Shown here in pieces: positions 1 to 7,716 of a stretch of DNA of 64,000 bases (position 1 is its first letter; every line of letters starts with the position of its first letter). Made by a program: the position numbers and the translations under genes. The notes under the pieces were generated by a model that made no database searches, was not told the origin of the DNA, and saw only the letters and a list, made by a program, of their open reading frames with translations. This stretch comes from Pseudomonas fluorescens (lineage in GTDB: Bacteria; Pseudomonadota; Gammaproteobacteria; Pseudomonadales; Pseudomonadaceae), in contig NZ_CP148752.1 in assembly GCF_040448305.1 (NCBI RefSeq), positions 6,452,501 to 6,516,500 on the forward strand, written 5' to 3'.

Positions 1-479
1 ACGCCAATGGTCATCTGCTCGGCGTCGGCCGCATCGACGAAAGTGGTGTCCTGCTCCAGACGAATCTTGATCAGCCGCTGCTGGCTTTCGTCTGTGACCA
101 CGTAGATGTCCTCACTGATGAACTCCACCGCCTCTGGATCACCGAAGCCAACCAGCGCCACACGACGCAGGATCCTGCCATCGAGGGACAACTCGATCAG
201 CTCGCTCCGCTTGTTGGTGACGGTGAACAGGCTTTTACGCACCGGGTCGTAGGTCAGCGCTGAAACGTCGTCGGCCAGGCCATCGATCATCTGCGCTTCG
301 GTCACAACCTGATACTGGTCCAGCCCCATGGAGCGGGAACTCACCGGCTGCCACAGCGTATGCAGATTGAACCAGGTCCGCTCGAACAGGCGCATGTACT
401 GGGCGATCGCTATCAACGCGATCAGCAAGATCACCGACAGGATCAGAATCAGGAATTTGGGACGGGCAAATCGACGCAT
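1..479 (-). CDS. SdiA-regulated domain protein, C-terminal part outside the window
   Basis: The first 159 codons of a minus-strand gene run off the left edge of the window. The start is the ATG at 479. A hydrophobic anchor (about residues 9-27) is followed by a soluble domain that aligns by eye with the complete neighbour downstream on the plus axis: both have a YDP-x4-LF motif, then an LVG-containing segment followed by D/N-PE and a V-x-DE stretch. This is the repeated blade pattern of the SdiA-regulated beta-propeller family. The pair therefore looks like a tandem duplication. The biochemical role of the family is not established; a membrane-anchored periplasmic propeller is the safest description. 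Confidence 0.75.
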   Translation of the reverse strand, partial: MRRFARPKFLILILSVILLIALIAIAQYMRLFERTWFNLHTLWQPVSSRSMGLDQYQVVTEAQMIDGLADDVSALTYDPVRKSLFTVTNKRSELIELSLDGRILRRVALVGFGDPEAVEFISEDIYVVTDESQQRLIKIRLEQDTTFVDAADAEQMTIG

Positions 480-585
480 TCGGGCAGGCTCGGGTCAAAA
501 CAGGCGGATGAAATATCACGCCCGTCTGAACTGAAGCTTAATGGCCGCTGGCCTTTTACGTACAGGCAATCAGTGCAGGCGCTGG

Positions 586-1512
586 TTACTTCTGTTTTTC
601 GAAGCGATAAAACAGGTTCGGCTCACTCACCATGTACAGCGTGCCCGCTTCATCCATGGTCACGCCTTCGGCACGGGGAATGGTGTTTTTCAGGCCGTTG
701 AAACCACGCAGCAGGGTGATGAAACTGACCTGCTCACCCTTCTTGTCCAGTTCCAGCAACAGGTGCGAGTCGGCGGACAGCACCAGCATGTGGCCGGTCC
801 GCGGGTCGACAGCCAGGGCAGACAGGTTCCGCATGTCCAGCGCATGGCTGGCCAGCTTCAACTTGTCGCCGGCCAGGACCTTGCCGTCACCTTTCCAGGC
901 AAACAATGCTGGCGGGCGCTCTTCGCCCAGCAGCAGTTGCTGATCGCTCGGATCCCAGATGACACCCTCGAACGCTTTGTTCTGGTCTTTGGAAGGCCCG
1001 AGGTCGTATTTCGGGAAGTCGGCCATATTCAATTCGCGGGTATCGGCATCGACCTTGACGATAGCGATCAGATGCTCGCGCTCATCGACAATGGCCAGCC
1101 GGCCGTCGCCCAGCACGGTGATGCCCTCAGGGTTGCTCCAGCCGACCAACGGCATTTTGCGCAGCACATCGCCCTGCAAGTTCAATTCGACCAGGAACGG
1201 GTTCTTGCCCATGACCGCAAACAGAGTCTTGGTCTGAGGGTCGTAGGCCACGTCCGATGCTTCGTCCCTCTCCATGCCCGGCAACGGCTTGGCATCGATC
1301 ACCGCCCGGTAGTCCGGGAGCCAGATGCTCGCCTGACGCTCGGCCGGGCTCTTGAATTGCTCTTTCACCCAGAGCACGCCCCGGGAATCCCAGTGCATGG
1401 TAAATGCGACGCCGTAAGCAACAACGGCTACCAACAGCAGCCAGGTGTGCCAACGCAGGGCGAAGCGCGAGCGGCGGGCAGGTTCAAGCGTGGAAAGCGG
1501 AGGAGTGGCCAT
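586..1512 (-). CDS. SdiA-regulated domain-containing protein
   Basis: This is a 308-residue protein. An N-terminal membrane anchor (about residues 21-38) precedes a periplasmic domain of repeated beta-propeller-like strands, with motifs such as DVAYDPQTKTLF, GWSNPEGI and LSALAVDPRTG spaced at regular intervals. These match the SdiA-regulated family. The gene lies upstream of a shorter-spaced paralogue in the same orientation (107 nt between them), so the two may be co-transcribed. The start ATG at 1512 places the anchor immediately after a short basic cytoplasmic segment. No catalytic residues are recognisable, and a ligand-binding or lactonase-like role is only a guess. Confidence 0.8.
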   Translation of the reverse strand: MATPPLSTLEPARRSRFALRWHTWLLLVAVVAYGVAFTMHWDSRGVLWVKEQFKSPAERQASIWLPDYRAVIDAKPLPGMERDEASDVAYDPQTKTLFAVMGKNPFLVELNLQGDVLRKMPLVGWSNPEGITVLGDGRLAIVDEREHLIAIVKVDADTRELNMADFPKYDLGPSKDQNKAFEGVIWDPSDQQLLLGEERPPALFAWKGDGKVLAGDKLKLASHALDMRNLSALAVDPRTGHMLVLSADSHLLLELDKKGEQVSFITLLRGFNGLKNTIPRAEGVTMDEAGTLYMVSEPNLFYRFEKQK

Positions 1513-1661
1513 CGGGGAATGCGTTCCAGAAATTCAGGCTAGGGGTAATAGCACAGTTTGGGGCCGGCTCAGAGGCCGAAGACCCTGAAATTTTATCCAG
1601 ACTGGATGTGAAAAAAACGGGAAATGACAGGGTGAGCCATCTACAGGCCACGACAAAACTA

Positions 1662-1746
1662 ATGTGGGAGCGAGCCTGCTCGCGATGGGGGCGTGTCAGC
1701 CAACAAAGATATTGGATGACACACCGCTATCGCGAGCAGGCTCGCT
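1662..1746. repeat. REPIN interrupted by the IS110 element
   Basis: Two inverted REP arms are present: GGGAGCGAGCCTGCTCGCGA at about 1664-1683 and its complement from 1729. The second arm stops after GCTCGCT at 1746. Its missing tail, CTCCCACAGGG, reappears at 2922-2932 on the far side of the IS element, so the palindrome was intact before insertion. Confidence 0.9.
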
Positions 1747-1749
1747 TGT

Positions 1750-1920
1750 ATGCTAGGACTTGAAGGGAGGAGGAGGGACAAGGCTCGATTCTGACTGTTA
1801 GCGCAGTACAGATCCGTGGGAGATTTCGCCCCTCCTCCTTTCACCCAAGCGCCGATAAAGAATGCATCTGGCTAGACCGACGATAGGAACAAGCCTGCGC
1901 CTCTGGGTGAGCCCTTCAAG
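1750..1920 (+). ncRNA. predicted IS110 bridge RNA (target- and donor-binding loops)
   Basis: Two consecutive stem-loops can be drawn. Stem 1 pairs 1763-1773 with 1831-1841 (11 bp, one G-U). Its loop holds AGGCTCG (1781-1787), identical to the target left of the CT core, and GTGGGAG (1816-1822), the exact complement of target CTCCCAC. Stem 2 pairs 1841-1847 with 1904-1910 and 1849-1852 with 1897-1900. Its loop holds AGAAT (1859-1863), identical to the last five bases of the element (2917-2921), and ACAAG (1889-1893), the complement of core CT plus the first bases TGT (1747-1749). This is the arrangement known for IS110 bridge RNAs. Ends are approximate and transcription is inferred. Confidence 0.78.
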
Positions 1921-1950
1921 TGCTCAAAACCATATCTCGGGGGATGTTCA

Positions 1951-2898
1951 ATGGCAATGCCGGTTTCTGCTATCAAGCCAATCGTGGGCGTGGATGTCGC
2001 CAAGAATGAATTGATGATCTATCAGGCCGAACTGGATCTGCTTGAGCCGCTTCCCAATAACAAGCCAGCCATCAAGAAATGGCTGAAAGCCTTGCCGGCA
2101 CCGGTCGATGTCGCGATTGAGTCGACCAATATCTATCACCTGGAGTTCGCCGACCTGGCCCATGAGGCCGGTTGCACCATTTACATGGTCGGCGGCTATG
2201 AACTGAGCCACTACCGCAAAGGTGTGAAGGTTCGCGCCAAAACTGACGCACTGGATGCAAAGTTGCTCGCTCGCTATCTGAAGAACGAGTATGAAGAGCT
2301 TCATCCGTGGATCCCGCCCTCGCCGCTGTACCGTTGCCTCTTGAGCCTTTTCCGCCGGCGCGCGGCGCTGGTTCAGGCGCGGGTTGGCCTGGTGCAGAGC
2401 TGGACAAATGAACCGCTGCTCAAAGCCGCTTTTGCCGAGCAAGTGGCCTCCATGCAGAGGCTTGAAGGGCTGGTCGAGAAAATGATCAACGACCGCCTGA
2501 AAGAAGCCGGCTTGCTTGCCCAGTTGAAGCGTTGCATGAAAGTTGAAGGTATTGGTTTTCTAACTGGCGCCCGCTTGATCGCGGCCTTTCAGCGAGGCGA
2601 TTTCAGAAATGCAGATGCCTTCATCGCGTTTTTGGGGATGGATTTGCGGGTATCGCAGTCAGGACAAAAAGACGGTCGCCGCAGCCTGACCAAGCGCGGC
2701 GATCCGGAGGCGCGTCGGCTTTTGCACAACGCTGCCATGTCGGCCAGCCGCACAGCCGCCTGGAAAGGTTTTTACCAAGAACAAAGAGCTAAAGGGTTCA
2801 GTACTACGCAGGCACTGGTGATCTTGGCCCGTAAACTTGCCCGGATCGTATTTGCACTGCTGAAAGGGCAAGGTGAATACCAACCGAAAGCAGGTTGA
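1951..2898 (+). CDS. IS110-family DEDD recombinase (transposase)
   Basis: This is a 315-residue recombinase. The N-terminal RuvC-like domain shows the DEDD set D15 (VGVDVAKN), E57 (AIESTN), D99 and D102 (KTDALDAK). A helical linker (about 110-190) leads to the C-terminal Transposase_20 domain, which has VEGIGFLTGARLIA and a VSQSG segment (234-238) that carries the candidate catalytic serine, followed by LTKRGDPEARRLL. These proteins join the element ends into a circle and recombine at a dinucleotide core guided by the bridge RNA. The start ATG is 204 nt inside the left end. The frame is intact and of normal length, so it is likely functional. Confidence 0.93.
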   Translation: MAMPVSAIKPIVGVDVAKNELMIYQAELDLLEPLPNNKPAIKKWLKALPAPVDVAIESTNIYHLEFADLAHEAGCTIYMVGGYELSHYRKGVKVRAKTDALDAKLLARYLKNEYEELHPWIPPSPLYRCLLSLFRRRAALVQARVGLVQSWTNEPLLKAAFAEQVASMQRLEGLVEKMINDRLKEAGLLAQLKRCMKVEGIGFLTGARLIAAFQRGDFRNADAFIAFLGMDLRVSQSGQKDGRRSLTKRGDPEARRLLHNAAMSASRTAAWKGFYQEQRAKGFSTTQALVILARKLARIVFALLKGQGEYQPKAG

Positions 2899-2914
2899 GG
2901 GCTTCCCCTCAACC
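2893..2914 (+). terminator. hairpin at the right end of the IS element
   Basis: GGTTGAGGG (2893-2901) pairs perfectly with CCCTCAACC (2906-2914) around a 4-nt loop, overlapping the recombinase stop codon. No T-run follows. It could terminate or stabilise the recombinase transcript, or shape the right end. Confidence 0.5.
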
Positions 2915-2948
2915 ATAGAATCTCCCACAGGGTATAGCGGTGTTACAA

Positions 2949-3614
2949 CTAGCGAACGCTGCTGGTGAAGCTGCTAACGCCCGGTAACTCCAGAACGATC
3001 TCGTCACCGACATTCAGCGGGCCGACGCCCACTGGTGTGCCGGTGAGGATCACGTCCCCGGCCTGCAACGAGAAGCAGCCGGCCATGTGCTGGATCATCG
3101 GCACGATCGGGTTGAGCATTGCGCTGCTGTTGCCGTCCTGGCGCACTTCACCGTTGATGGTCAGGCGGATGCCGATGTCGGTCAGGTCGGCAAACGAGCT
3201 GCCAGACACGAACGGAGCCAGCACTGCCGCACCGTCGAAGGACTTGGCGATTTCCCAGGGCAGGCCCTTGGATTTCAGCTCGGCCTGCTTGTCGCGCAGG
3301 GTCAGGTCCAGGGCTGGAGCGAAACCGGAGATGGCGTCGAGCACTTCTTCACGGCTCGGCTTGGTCGACAACGGCTTGCCGATCAACACCGCGATTTCCG
3401 CTTCGTAATGCACCGAACCGCGCTCGGTCGGAATGCTGAAACCGCCTTCCAGCGGCACCACGCAACTGCCCGGCTTGATGAACAGCAGTGGCTCGGTCGG
3501 CACCGGGTTGTCCAGTTCCTTGGCGTGTTCGGCGTAGTTACGGCCGATGCACACCACTTTCCCCAGCGGGAAGTGAATGCGCGTACCGTCGACATACTGG
3601 TGCTGATAGCTCAT
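2949..3614 (-). CDS. fumarylacetoacetate hydrolase family protein
   Basis: This 221-residue, single-domain FAH-fold protein resembles YcgM and other short members. The N-terminal VVCIGRNYAEHAKEL motif, the metal-binding set around HYEAEIAVLIG (two acidic ligands) and the downstream acidic ALDLTLRD stretch are visible. The C-terminal LQAGDVILTGTPVGVGPL is the family signature. Such enzymes cleave C-C bonds in, or decarboxylate, small acylpyruvates using Mg2+ or Mn2+. The gene starts 38 nt after the D-2-hydroxyglutarate dehydrogenase gene and is probably co-transcribed with it, which suggests 2-oxo acid clean-up. The exact substrate cannot be read from the sequence. Confidence 0.88.
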   Translation of the reverse strand: MSYQHQYVDGTRIHFPLGKVVCIGRNYAEHAKELDNPVPTEPLLFIKPGSCVVPLEGGFSIPTERGSVHYEAEIAVLIGKPLSTKPSREEVLDAISGFAPALDLTLRDKQAELKSKGLPWEIAKSFDGAAVLAPFVSGSSFADLTDIGIRLTINGEVRQDGNSSAMLNPIVPMIQHMAGCFSLQAGDVILTGTPVGVGPLNVGDEIVLELPGVSSFTSSVR

Positions 3615-3652
3615 TACCGACTCCTGCTTCGTTGGCTCTTAAAGTTCGAAAA

Positions 3653-5047
3653 TCAAACAGCGAAAATCTTGCCCGGGTTCATGATGCCGTTCGGGTCGAA
3701 CACCGCCTTGACGGCTTTCATGTACTCGATCTCGACCGGTGAACGGCTGTAGGTCAGGTAGTCACGCTTGGTCATGCCCACGCCGTGCTCGGCGGAGATC
3801 GAACCGTTGTACTTCTCGACGGTTTCGAACACCCACTTGTTGACAGTGGCGCACTTGGCGAAGAACTCATCCTTGCTCAGGTCATCCGGCTTGAGGATGT
3901 TCAAGTGCAGGTTGCCGTCGCCGATGTGGCCGAACCAGACAATTTCGAAGTCCGGGTAGTGTTCGCCGACGATCGCGTCGATTTCCTTCAGGAATGCCGG
4001 GACTTTCGATACGGTGACCGAAATGTCGTTCTTGTACGGCGTCCAGTGGGAAATGGTTTCGGAGATGTATTCGCGCAGTTTCCACAGGTTCTGCAACTGG
4101 GTTTCGCTCTGGCTCATCACGCCGTCCAGCACCCAGCCCTGCTCGACGCAGTGCTCGAAGGTTTCCAGGGCATGGTTGGCTACTTCTTCGGTGGTCGCTT
4201 CGAACTCCAGCAGCGCGTAGAACGGGCAATCGGTTTCGAACGGCGCCGGTACATCGCCCCGGGCCATGACTTTGGCCAGGGCTTTGTCGGAGAAGAATTC
4301 GAAGGCGGTCAGGTCAAGCTTGCTCTGGAAGGCGTGCAGCACCGGCATGATCGAGTCGAAATCGGCGGTGCCGAGAACCATCGCGGTGAGGTTTTTCGGC
4401 GCGCGGTCCAGGCGCATGGTCGCTTCGACCACGAACCCCAGGGTGCCTTCGGCGCCGATAAACAGCTGACGCATGTCGTAGCCGGTGGCGTTCTTGATCA
4501 GGTCGCGGTTCAGTTCCAGCACGTCGCCCTTGCCGGTGACCACTTTCATGCCGGCGACCCAGTTACGGGTCATGCCGTAGCGAATCACCTTGATCCCGCC
4601 GGCATTGGTGCCGATATTGCCGCCAATCTGGCTCGAGCCGGACGATGCGAAGTCCACAGGGTAGTACAAGCCTTTTTCTTCAGCGACGTTCTGCAATTGC
4701 TTGGTGACCACGCCCGGCTGACAGACAGCGGTGCGGTCGGTCAGGTTCACGTCGAGGACCTGGTTCATGTAGTCGAAGGACACCACGACCTCACCATTGG
4801 CCGCCACCGCTGCTGCGGAAAGGCCGGTGCGACCACCGGACGGCACCAGCGCCACCTTGTGTTTGTTGGCCCACAGGACAATGGCCTGGACCTGCTCGGT
4901 GGTCTTGGGGAACACGATGGCGGTCGGGGCCGGGGCGAAATGCTTGGTCCAATCCTTTCCGTAAGCATTCAGGGAGTCGGCATCGGTCAGCACCTTGCCA
5001 GGCTCAACCAGGGTCTTCAGCTCTTCAATCAGGGCAGGATTGGTCAT
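3653..5047 (-). CDS. FAD-binding oxidoreductase, probable D-2-hydroxyglutarate dehydrogenase
   Basis: This 464-residue flavoprotein belongs to the GlcD/D-2-hydroxyglutarate dehydrogenase family. The FAD_binding_4 domain carries PSGGRTGLSAAAV and GTNAGGIKVIRYG. The C-terminal FAD-oxidase domain carries HIGDGNLHLNI and SAEHGVGMTKR, which hold substrate and metal ligands. I prefer ATG 5047 (MTNPALIEEL) over the upstream in-frame ATG at 5077 because GAGAG lies just before it and the longer form adds a non-homologous tail. The gene is divergent from serA. In pseudomonads this enzyme is known to remove the D-2-hydroxyglutarate that SerA makes when it reduces 2-oxoglutarate, so the pairing supports the specific assignment over D-lactate dehydrogenase. 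Confidence 0.85.
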   Translation of the reverse strand: MTNPALIEELKTLVEPGKVLTDADSLNAYGKDWTKHFAPAPTAIVFPKTTEQVQAIVLWANKHKVALVPSGGRTGLSAAAVAANGEVVVSFDYMNQVLDVNLTDRTAVCQPGVVTKQLQNVAEEKGLYYPVDFASSGSSQIGGNIGTNAGGIKVIRYGMTRNWVAGMKVVTGKGDVLELNRDLIKNATGYDMRQLFIGAEGTLGFVVEATMRLDRAPKNLTAMVLGTADFDSIMPVLHAFQSKLDLTAFEFFSDKALAKVMARGDVPAPFETDCPFYALLEFEATTEEVANHALETFEHCVEQGWVLDGVMSQSETQLQNLWKLREYISETISHWTPYKNDISVTVSKVPAFLKEIDAIVGEHYPDFEIVWFGHIGDGNLHLNILKPDDLSKDEFFAKCATVNKWVFETVEKYNGSISAEHGVGMTKRDYLTYSRSPVEIEYMKAVKAVFDPNGIMNPGKIFAV

Positions 5048-5251
5048 CGACAGAACTCTCGAACAATTCATGGTCATCCTGAGAACGCTTCACGTCGCAG
5101 GAATGAGTGTTTAGCGGGGTGCATATGCTAGCATAACGACCCCGCAGGATAGTGCCCAAGGGCTGTTCTGCGGTGACGGCTGTCGTGCCGTCCGGGTCAG
5201 CGTCTGCTGGCTATCTCCTGCCATTTTTCTCCGGGATACAGGTTTACGCAG

Positions 5252-6481
5252 ATGAGCAAGACTTCTCTCGATAAGAGCAAGATCAAGTTCCTTCTTCTCG
5301 AAGGCGTCCACCAATCGGCTGTCGACGTCCTCAAGGCGGCGGGCTACACCAGCATCGAGTACCTCACTGGTTCTCTGCCGGAAGCCCAGCTCAAGGAAAA
5401 GATCGCTGATGCTCACTTCATCGGCATTCGCTCCCGCACTCAACTGACCGAAGAGATCTTCGATCACGCGAAGAAGCTCGTGGCTGTAGGGTGTTTCTGC
5501 ATCGGCACCAACCAGGTCGACCTGGACGCCGCCCGCGAACGCGGCATTGCGGTGTTCAACGCGCCGTACTCCAACACCCGTTCCGTAGCGGAGCTGGTGC
5601 TGGCCGAAGCGATCCTGCTGCTGCGCGGCATCCCGGAGAAGAACGCTTCCTGCCACCGTGGCGGCTGGATCAAGAGCGCGGCCAACTCCTTCGAGATCCG
5701 CGGCAAGAAGCTGGGCATCGTCGGCTACGGCTCGATCGGTACTCAACTGTCGGTCCTGGCGGAAGGCCTGGGGATGCAGGTGTACTTCTACGACACCATC
5801 ACCAAGCTGCCACTGGGTAACGCCACTCAGGTAGGCAACCTGCACGAGCTGCTGGCGATGTCCGACATCGTTTCGCTGCACGTACCGGAAACCGCCGCCA
5901 CCCAGTGGATGATGGGCGAGAAGGAAATCCGCGCCATCAAGAAAGGCGGCATCCTGATCAACGCCGCCCGCGGCACCGTGGTCGAACTGGACCACCTGGC
6001 GGACGCGATCAAGGACAAACACCTGATCGGCGCGGCCATCGACGTATTCCCGGTGGAGCCACGCTCCAACGAAGAAGAGTTCGAAAGCCCGCTGCGTGGC
6101 CTGGACAACGTGATCCTGACCCCGCACATCGGTGGTTCCACCGCTGAAGCCCAGGCCAACATCGGTCTGGAAGTGGCGGAAAAACTGGTCAAGTACAGCG
6201 ACAACGGTACTTCGGTATCGTCCGTGAACTTCCCGGAAGTGGCCCTGCCGGCTCACCCTGGCAAGCACCGCCTGCTGCACATCCACGAGAACATCCCGGG
6301 CGTGCTCAGCGAGATCAACAAGGTCTTCGCCGAAAACGGCATCAACATCTCCGGTCAGTTCCTGCAGACCAACGAGAAAGTCGGCTACGTGGTAATCGAC
6401 GTCGACGCCGAGTACTCGGACCTGGCGCAAGAGAAGCTGCAACACGTCAACGGCACCATCCGTAGCCGTGTGTTGTTCTGA
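5252..6481 (+). CDS. serA: D-3-phosphoglycerate dehydrogenase
   Basis: The 409-residue enzyme performs the first committed step of serine synthesis: 3-phosphoglycerate is oxidised to 3-phosphohydroxypyruvate with NAD. The Rossmann motif VGYGSIG is at about 157-163. The catalytic region includes NAARGTVVE and PHIGGSTAEAQ (the catalytic His). A C-terminal ACT domain (from about 335, HIHENIPGVLSEIN) is the serine feedback site. Length matches the short E. coli type. It is divergent from the D-2-hydroxyglutarate dehydrogenase gene across about 200 nt and is followed by a strong terminator, so it is probably monocistronic. Confidence 0.97.
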   Translation: MSKTSLDKSKIKFLLLEGVHQSAVDVLKAAGYTSIEYLTGSLPEAQLKEKIADAHFIGIRSRTQLTEEIFDHAKKLVAVGCFCIGTNQVDLDAARERGIAVFNAPYSNTRSVAELVLAEAILLLRGIPEKNASCHRGGWIKSAANSFEIRGKKLGIVGYGSIGTQLSVLAEGLGMQVYFYDTITKLPLGNATQVGNLHELLAMSDIVSLHVPETAATQWMMGEKEIRAIKKGGILINAARGTVVELDHLADAIKDKHLIGAAIDVFPVEPRSNEEEFESPLRGLDNVILTPHIGGSTAEAQANIGLEVAEKLVKYSDNGTSVSSVNFPEVALPAHPGKHRLLHIHENIPGVLSEINKVFAENGINISGQFLQTNEKVGYVVIDVDAEYSDLAQEKLQHVNGTIRSRVLF

Positions 6482-6501
6482 TCACGATCTGAGCAACAAA
6501 C

Positions 6502-6527
6502 AAAGGGAGCCTTCGGGCTCCCTTTTT
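6502..6527 (+). terminator. serA: rho-independent terminator after serA
   Basis: AAAGGGAGCC (6502-6511) pairs with GGCTCCCTTT (6516-6525) around a 4-nt TTCG loop, followed by a short T-run. It sits 20 nt past the serA stop and may also serve the convergent DUF4399 gene. Confidence 0.9.
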
Positions 6528-6543
6528 CATTCACGCAACAACC

Positions 6544-6966
6544 TTACTTGACGTTGACGGTGATCTTCTCGGAAACGATCGGCGGATCGAACGGCATGTG
6601 GTTGCTATCGCCCAGTTCCAGCTGCAAGGTGTGTTCGCCCGGCGTGAGCGTTACTTCAGCCTGGGTCTGCGCGTTGCCGAAATGCTGGTGGTTGGCATCC
6701 TTGGGAATCGGCGCACCGGCGGCTGGCAGTTCGTCGACGTCGATCAGCAAGTGGTGATGACCGGTGTTCTTGGTGGTATTGCCCGCCGGTGCCAAGGCAA
6801 CGTTCTCGACCGCGAACTTGACCACGACTGTCTGTGGAACCGTCGCGCCATCCTTGGGAGACACGATGGACACTTCGGCGCCTTTCGGAGCCGGCGTTGC
6901 ACTGGCCAGCACCGAAACACCCATCAACAGGCCAGCCAAAGCAGCACGTGACATAAAGGTTTTCAT
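6544..6966 (-). CDS. DUF4399 domain-containing periplasmic protein
   Basis: The 140-residue protein starts with a clear signal peptide (residues 1-23, ending ASA). The mature part is mostly beta strands and holds the family's histidine-rich features: GHHHLLIDVDELP, DANHQHFGNAQTQAEV and LELGDSNHMPFDPP. These resemble the DUF4399 family, a small immunoglobulin-like periplasmic fold that could bind metal. The gene is convergent with serA. No function is established for the family. Confidence 0.8.
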   Translation of the reverse strand: MKTFMSRAALAGLLMGVSVLASATPAPKGAEVSIVSPKDGATVPQTVVVKFAVENVALAPAGNTTKNTGHHHLLIDVDELPAAGAPIPKDANHQHFGNAQTQAEVTLTPGEHTLQLELGDSNHMPFDPPIVSEKITVNVK

Positions 6967-7101
6967 TCTCTTCTCCAGTTTTTCCGTAAAATTCGCGTGA
7001 CCATGACAACTTCATGGCCATTCGTTGTCGAAGGCACTCGACAACCATAGCAAAGCGAGCCTGAATCAGAGGGTCGCGATAATAAATTCAAAGGAGTGAC
7101 C

Positions 7102-7686
7102 ATGCGCTTTCTGCCTGGCCTGATCTGCCTGCTACCCCTTCTGAGCCCTTTGGCTCACGCCGAACTGATTGATGACATCAACGACCGGGGCGAATTGCGC
7201 ATTGCCGTTGAAGCCAACACCCCCCCATTCAATTTCAAGGATGACGACAAACTCACCGGTTTCGAAGTCGAGCTGGGCCAACTGCTGGCAAGTGAACTCG
7301 ATGTCCGGGCCGACTTTGTCGTCACCGACGGCAGCGATCTGCTGACCGGTGTCGAAAGCGGCAAATACGACATCGCCATCAACCACATAGCAGCGACCCC
7401 GGATCTCCAGGATCGTTTCGACTTCAGCGAACCCTACATTCAAACCAGCGCGCAACTGATCGCGCAGAAAGAAGAGCCGCGCTCCATTCTGCTGGTGCAG
7501 TCGCTGACGGAAGAGAAGCCAAAATCCAACCCGGCTGTGAGCCTGGCGATTCCGTTTCAGAAGGGTAATCCGGCGTTCCATGCCAGCCTGGAAAACGCGT
7601 TGCAGCGGATCAAGGATGACGGGCGACTGCAAGCGTTGGAGCAGAAGTGGTTGGGGGTGGAAGCGGGTGTGGTACCCAAACCTTGA
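7102..7686 (+). CDS. short family-3 extracellular solute-binding protein
   Basis: A signal peptide (residues 1-20, PLAHA) precedes a family-3 amino-acid-binding fold: GELRIAVEANTPPFNFKD, LTGFEVELGQLLA, SGKYDIAINHIAATPD and RFDFSEPYI. ATG 7102 is chosen because AAGGAG (7091-7096) is well spaced before it. The mature protein is only about 174 residues, while the family usually has about 230. After the first-lobe segment ending at about 130 it passes almost directly to the C-terminal helices (NPAFHASLENALQRIKDDG), so most of the second lobe is absent. The frame is open throughout. It may bind a ligand weakly or act as a signalling protein. No transporter genes adjoin it. Confidence 0.75.
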   Translation: MRFLPGLICLLPLLSPLAHAELIDDINDRGELRIAVEANTPPFNFKDDDKLTGFEVELGQLLASELDVRADFVVTDGSDLLTGVESGKYDIAINHIAATPDLQDRFDFSEPYIQTSAQLIAQKEEPRSILLVQSLTEEKPKSNPAVSLAIPFQKGNPAFHASLENALQRIKDDGRLQALEQKWLGVEAGVVPKP

Positions 7687-7716
7687 AGTTGTTGCAGGTC
7701 TGGAGTGAAAGCTGAT

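Larger units (their letters stand above)
1747..2921 (+). mobile_element. IS110-family insertion sequence with a CT core, inserted in a REP arm
   Basis: The boundaries were set by rejoining the split REP arm. The left flank ends AGGCTCG-CT (1738-1746), the right flank begins CT-CCCAC (2922-2928), and the uninterrupted arm elsewhere in the window reads AGGCTCGCTCCCAC. The element is about 1,175 bp and has no terminal inverted repeats. It has 204 nt of non-coding DNA before the recombinase and only 23 nt after it. A long left end with a short right end is the IS110-group layout (as in IS621), in which the bridge RNA is encoded upstream of the recombinase. Both ends and the reading frame are intact, so the copy may be active. 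Confidence 0.9.

Noticed and set aside
1662..2932. The IS element as an IS1111-subgroup member
   Set aside because: That subgroup usually has sub-terminal inverted repeats and a long non-coding right end. Here the long non-coding part is on the left and the right end is 23 nt.
3785..5131. A 448-codon plus-strand frame opposite the D-2-hydroxyglutarate dehydrogenase gene
   Set aside because: The composition is that of an antisense shadow, and the minus strand has all FAD-domain motifs.
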